NCBI GenBank assembly: GCA_021817625.1
Contig: JAKASY010000079.1
Span: 1 to 6,931, forward strand
DNA length: 6,931 nucleotides
Direction: 5' to 3'
DNA from: Bacillota bacterium
GTDB taxonomy: Bacteria; Bacillota_E; JAJZYS01; JAILZS01
Shown: in pieces, positions 4,334 through 6,931 of the stretch
Layout: every line of letters starts with the position of its first letter
Position numbering within the stretch: position 1 is the first letter of the stretch
The notes under the pieces: model-generated
Database searches by the model: none
Seen by the model: the letters and a program-made list of their open reading frames with translations, nothing else
What the model was told of the DNA's origin: nothing
Made by a program: the position numbers and the translations under genes

Positions 4334-6043
4334 TCACCCGTTCCAACCCCGGATGTTCCGGAGGTGGCGGTTGAAGTGCCGTGTGACCTCCATGCCAGTC
4401 GCGGCGGGATTGCCGGCCCCGCTGATGTTGACGGTCTGACGAGCGTCGACGTTGGTGACCCGCGCGTTGCCCTGGCCCAGAAGTCTCTCCATCTGGGCGT
4501 GGGTCATAGCGCCGGCGACACGCGGTATGTGCGCGGTGAAGGCATGGCGGGCCGCGGACTCGCGGCCGCCTAGCGTAGTGGCCCCGGACCGCACCGCGGC
4601 GGCGGCGGCCTGAGCCCCGTACGAGCCGGGTTCCACGGGTACGCCGATAAGTCCGATCTTCGCGCCGGTCACCTGGTCGAGAGCGCTGATGGCCGGGTCG
4701 AGCACCGGGGCCAACGTGCGGGCGACGGCGTCGGCGAGCTGTATCACGTCGTTCGTGACGTTGCCCACCCATTGCGAGATCTCTTGCCAGTGCGACGCCA
4801 GCTCTTCAACCGCCAGGCCGGCGACCGCCACCCACGCGAACGGGTTACTTACGAGCGCGATGGCCGCGATGGCGCCCCCCAGTAGCACCACGGCCTCGAC
4901 GAGCGCCTTCACGGGCTCCTTTGCGCGGGCGAGCCAGTTGACGAAGTTGGCCACCTGCTGAACGGCGAAGCTCAGCACGATTGCGATGCCTTCCAGGGAC
5001 TTGGCGAGGAGCCCAAGGAACGTCTGGGCGGCTCCCCCTGCGCCGTGCCCGTTGAGAGCCCCGAATAGCGACCCGAGCGCGCTCCCGACCGTGTTGCCCA
5101 GGTTGGCGAACGCCGCCCCGAGGTTCTCGATGGACTTCCACAGGCCGTCCAGGACGCCGCTTCGGGCGATGAGCCCGAACAGGACGGCGATGACGCCACC
5201 AACCGCCCCGACGACGCTCACAACCGGCTTGAACACGGCTGCGATGACGCCGCCCACGCGGGCCATGTCGGCCAGGAACGCCGCGATGTCGGAAGCCCAC
5301 TGCGGGACGTTCCGGATGACGTAGGCGTTGAGGTCGCTGAGGGCCTTCCCGACGCCGCCTAGTGGCCCAGACAAGTCCCTGACGAGATCGATGCCGAGGT
5401 CCATGAAGAACCCGGTCGCCTCGACGTGCATCTTCTTGAAGGCGAGCGATAGGTCGTTCGCCTGCGCGGCCGCGCGCTGCCAGCCCCTCGGAAGCACCTG
5501 CTGCGCGACCTTGTAGAGAGCGTTGTACTGGTTCATCAACGTGGGGCTGAGATACAAGTCCTGCAGGCTGGCGCCTGTGGCCTTGAGCGCCGTCGAGAAC
5601 GCCAGCGCCTGTTGCTGCCCGGTCCACAGCATCCGGCTGAGTTCCTGGGTCGAAATGGCCGTGTTTCCGAGGGCGTTGAGGAGGTCTGCCACGGCGCCCG
5701 TTGCCGCAACGGCCAGCCCAGCGAACGCCCCTCCGGCATCACCGAGGGCGGCCGTTGCAGTTGAGCCGAATGCCTCGACCGCCGCCGAGGCGCCCTGGTT
5801 ACTGCCGCCACCGGAGCCCCGGCCCATAGTGGCCACGACGGTTCTCTGCAGGTGCTTGAGCACCTCCATGAGGCTCGTGCCGCCCACGTCGATTTCCGTG
5901 AAGCGTTTGACCGCCAGGTCTGCCACCTGGGTCAGGAGTTGGCCGAAGGAGTTGAAGTCCTTCATGGCCCGGGTCAACTCCTTTGGGTCCCAGCCGAAGT
6001 CCAGGGTCATACCGTGCTCGGTCAGACCGTCCCAGCCCGCCAT
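4334..6043 (-). CDS. Phage tail tape-measure-like protein
   Basis: This 569-aa protein has the composition and layout of a tail tape measure: long Ala/Gly/Leu/Val-rich helices, two hydrophobic stretches (about residues 263-293 and 383-412) and no enzymatic domain. A segment at 130-180 (ISTQELSRMLWTGQQQALAF, then TGASLQDLYLSPTLMNQYNALYK) resembles a motif I associate with tape measures of Gram-positive phages. The C-terminus (540-569, NPAATGMEVTRHFNRHLRNI) resembles tape-measure ends. Tape measures set tail length and help pass DNA into the host. At the usual ~0.15 nm per residue this one would give a tail near 85 nm (inference). The start is ATG 6041-6043, preceded by GAAAGGAGGG (6051-6060 on the complement); a longer frame to 6280 only reads through the upstream gene. 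It is 2 nt after the 143-aa gene. Its position between a DnaC-like gene and terS is abnormal. Confidence 0.68.
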   Translation of the reverse strand: MAGWDGLTEHGMTLDFGWDPKELTRAMKDFNSFGQLLTQVADLAVKRFTEIDVGGTSLMEVLKHLQRTVVATMGRGSGGGSNQGASAAVEAFGSTATAALGDAGGAFAGLAVAATGAVADLLNALGNTAISTQELSRMLWTGQQQALAFSTALKATGASLQDLYLSPTLMNQYNALYKVAQQVLPRGWQRAAAQANDLSLAFKKMHVEATGFFMDLGIDLVRDLSGPLGGVGKALSDLNAYVIRNVPQWASDIAAFLADMARVGGVIAAVFKPVVSVVGAVGGVIAVLFGLIARSGVLDGLWKSIENLGAAFANLGNTVGSALGSLFGALNGHGAGGAAQTFLGLLAKSLEGIAIVLSFAVQQVANFVNWLARAKEPVKALVEAVVLLGGAIAAIALVSNPFAWVAVAGLAVEELASHWQEISQWVGNVTNDVIQLADAVARTLAPVLDPAISALDQVTGAKIGLIGVPVEPGSYGAQAAAAAVRSGATTLGGRESAARHAFTAHIPRVAGAMTHAQMERLLGQGNARVTNVDARQTVNISGAGNPAATGMEVTRHFNRHLRNIRGWNG

Positions 6044-6045
6044 AT

Positions 6046-6477
6046 CTAGCCCCTCCTTTCGCCGAGTTCCCGATTGACGGCGTCGAGCGTCGCGTGGATG
6101 TCCGCCCCAGCCTTGGTCAGGAGTTCCGCCGCCGCCTCGCGTCGGTCGGGGTCCGGCTCCAGTCCGACCGCCTCGAATTCGGCCACGCCCATGAACGCAG
6201 CCAACCCCGCGTTCAGCTGGACTACGTCGAGCAGCATGCGCAGCACCACGTTCCCGCGGCTCATCGCGCGTGCGCGCCAATCCGAGCCTGCACGCTCGCC
6301 GACCAGGTGCGCTCGGTTGACGGCCGCCTCCATCTCGCCGCGCAGGCTCTGCAGCTCGGTGAACATGCGCCGCTCCCAGGCGCGGTACTCCTCTTCTGAG
6401 GCCGTGATTCGAGACACGTCCAGCGCAACGCGCGGAGCATGATCGCGCGGGATGTTGCCGCCGTGCTTGCGTTTCAT
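6046..6477 (-). CDS. 143-aa helical protein, unknown function
   Basis: No family is recognised. After a basic N-terminus (MKRKHGG), residues about 27-80 (SEEEYRAWERRMFTELQSLR and onward) and 77-100 are predicted helical, ending in a further helix at 112-140 (REAAAELL to NRELGER). There are no Cys clusters, signal peptide or clear membrane span. The start ATG overlaps the DnaC stop as ATGA (6474-6477) with GAGGAG upstream, and the last codons contain the Shine-Dalgarno of the tape-measure-like gene 2 nt downstream. Being directly before a tape measure is the usual place for a tail assembly chaperone, but I see no slippery frameshift site near its end and no specific similarity, so that is only a possibility. 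It could equally belong with the replication gene before it. Confidence 0.75.
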   Translation of the reverse strand: MKRKHGGNIPRDHAPRVALDVSRITASEEEYRAWERRMFTELQSLRGEMEAAVNRAHLVGERAGSDWRARAMSRGNVVLRMLLDVVQLNAGLAAFMGVAEFEAVGLEPDPDRREAAAELLTKAGADIHATLDAVNRELGERRG

Positions 6478-6931
6478 TGCTGGGCTCCTCGCCGGCTCTT
6501 GCCGGTCAGAGGGACGACGCGGACCATCTCCTGCAGCCGGTCCACGATGCGGATGTCCAGGCGCTCGGCCAGTTCCTTCATGCTGAGGTTGCTTGTCGCG
6601 ACGGTGGGTAGCATGGCGCCGTATCGGGCGTCCACGAGGTCAAACAGTTGCTCCAGCGCCCAATCGGTCCGTCGTTCGGCCCCGAGGTCGTCCAGCACAA
6701 CCAGCCGCTCATTACGCGCGATGTTCCACGCCCGCGCGGTGTCGCCGTCGTCTTCCACATCGAGCGCGCGGCGCCGCGCTTCCAGAGCCTTCGCCACATT
6801 CACAAACGCCACGGGCGGGTCGTACTTCCAGGCCGGGTTCACCTCCCAGTAGCGCTGCCCCGTGCCTCGCTCTGGTTGATGCCACGCGCCCTGAGGCTCC
6901 TGCTCCGCGCGAGCGTGCAAGATCGCTGCCG
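6474..6931 (-). CDS. DnaC/IstB-like AAA+ ATPase, helicase loader (5' end outside window)
   Basis: The frame is open to the right edge, giving 151 visible C-terminal residues. It matches the DnaC/DnaI/IstB ATPase core after Walker A: AFVNVAKALEARR (visible residues 41-53), Walker B VVLDDLGAERRTDW (77-90, with Asp80-Asp81), QLFDLVDARYG (94-104), sensor 1 ATSNLS (111-116), and the arginine-containing RIVDRLQEMVRVVPLTGKSRR (127-147). Phage versions load the replicative helicase at the element's origin. Walker A and the N-terminal part, which tells a phage loader from an IstB transposition helper, lie outside the window; the lack of any transposase nearby favours the loader. A segment of about 34 residues between the post-Walker-A helix and the next strand (EQEPQGAWHQ to PAWKYDP) is longer than the roughly 10 in E. 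coli DnaC. The stop overlaps the next start as ATGA. Confidence 0.88.
   Translation of the reverse strand, partial: AAILHARAEQEPQGAWHQPERGTGQRYWEVNPAWKYDPPVAFVNVAKALEARRRALDVEDDGDTARAWNIARNERLVVLDDLGAERRTDWALEQLFDLVDARYGAMLPTVATSNLSMKELAERLDIRIVDRLQEMVRVVPLTGKSRRGAQQ

Larger units (their letters stand above)
1001..6931. mobile_element. Integrated phage-related element (prophage or phage satellite), left part
   Basis: From the tRNA 3' end to the right edge all recognisable genes are phage-like, closely packed and on the - strand: a DnaC-like loader, a tape-measure-like tail protein, a TerS-like protein, small Cys/His proteins, an excisionase candidate and an integrase. The left boundary is placed at the tRNA end; the right boundary is outside the window. 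No large terminase, portal, protease, capsid, repressor or lysis gene is seen in this portion. The genes are intact, with strong ribosome binding sites and short spacing, which argues against a decayed remnant. Whether this is a full temperate phage with unusual gene order or a phage satellite cannot be settled from this part alone. Confidence 0.85.

Noticed and set aside
4845..5627. 260-aa open frame on the - strand, and similar long frames at 4263-4772 and 5536-5811
   Set aside because: They lie inside the tape-measure-like gene in other frames, have Arg/Gly/Pro-rich translations typical of high-GC shadows, and lack ribosome binding sites or recognisable motifs.
5523..6077. 184-aa + strand open frame, and antisense frames at 3457-4011, 1437-1895 and 1664-2221
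   Set aside because: They are antisense to well-supported genes (tape-measure-like, TerS-like and integrase). Their length follows from high GC content, and no domain is recognisable.

Overview
The window joins ordinary bacterial chromosome (about 1-1000) to the left end of an integrated mobile element (about 1001-6931, running off the right edge). The chromosomal part holds the end of an HD-domain yqeK gene, rsfS, and a tRNA-Ala(GGC) gene, all on the + strand. The yqeK-rsfS pair is typical of Bacillota. Combined with the very high GC content, this suggests a GC-rich deep-branching member of that phylum (Symbiobacterium-, Thermaerobacter- or Limnochorda-like). That assignment is inference and could be wrong.

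Layout. yqeK (partial, 1-489) overlaps rsfS (486-827) through an ATGA junction. A sigma70-type promoter (858-886) precedes tRNA-Ala (925-1000, CCA encoded), which ends in a strong hairpin terminator (1006-1040). A tyrosine recombinase on the - strand converges on the tRNA 3' end, the classic arrangement of an element integrated at a tRNA attL site. Every gene from 1082 to the right edge is on the - strand. In transcription order they are: DnaC-like helicase loader (partial), 143-aa unknown protein, 569-aa tail tape-measure-like protein, 135-aa Cys/His protein, TerS-like protein, 93-aa helical protein, 66-aa and 118-aa Cys/His zinc-ribbon-like proteins, MerR/HTH_17-type excisionase candidate, and integrase.

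Most junctions between DnaC and the excisionase are ATGA overlaps, 2-6 nt gaps or gaps of at most 31 nt, and almost every start has a strong Shine-Dalgarno sequence. The block therefore reads as one intact operon rather than a decayed prophage. The only sizeable gap (107 nt) is just upstream of int; it holds a perfect hairpin and an imperfect direct repeat that may regulate int or bind Xis/Int.

What stands out is the gene content. A replication helper, a tape-measure-like tail protein, a TerS without TerL, portal or capsid, and a cluster of small Cys/His proteins run straight into xis-int. This could be a rearranged temperate phage, or a phage satellite that redirects a helper's packaging and perhaps its tail. 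The missing right side of the element is needed to choose between these.
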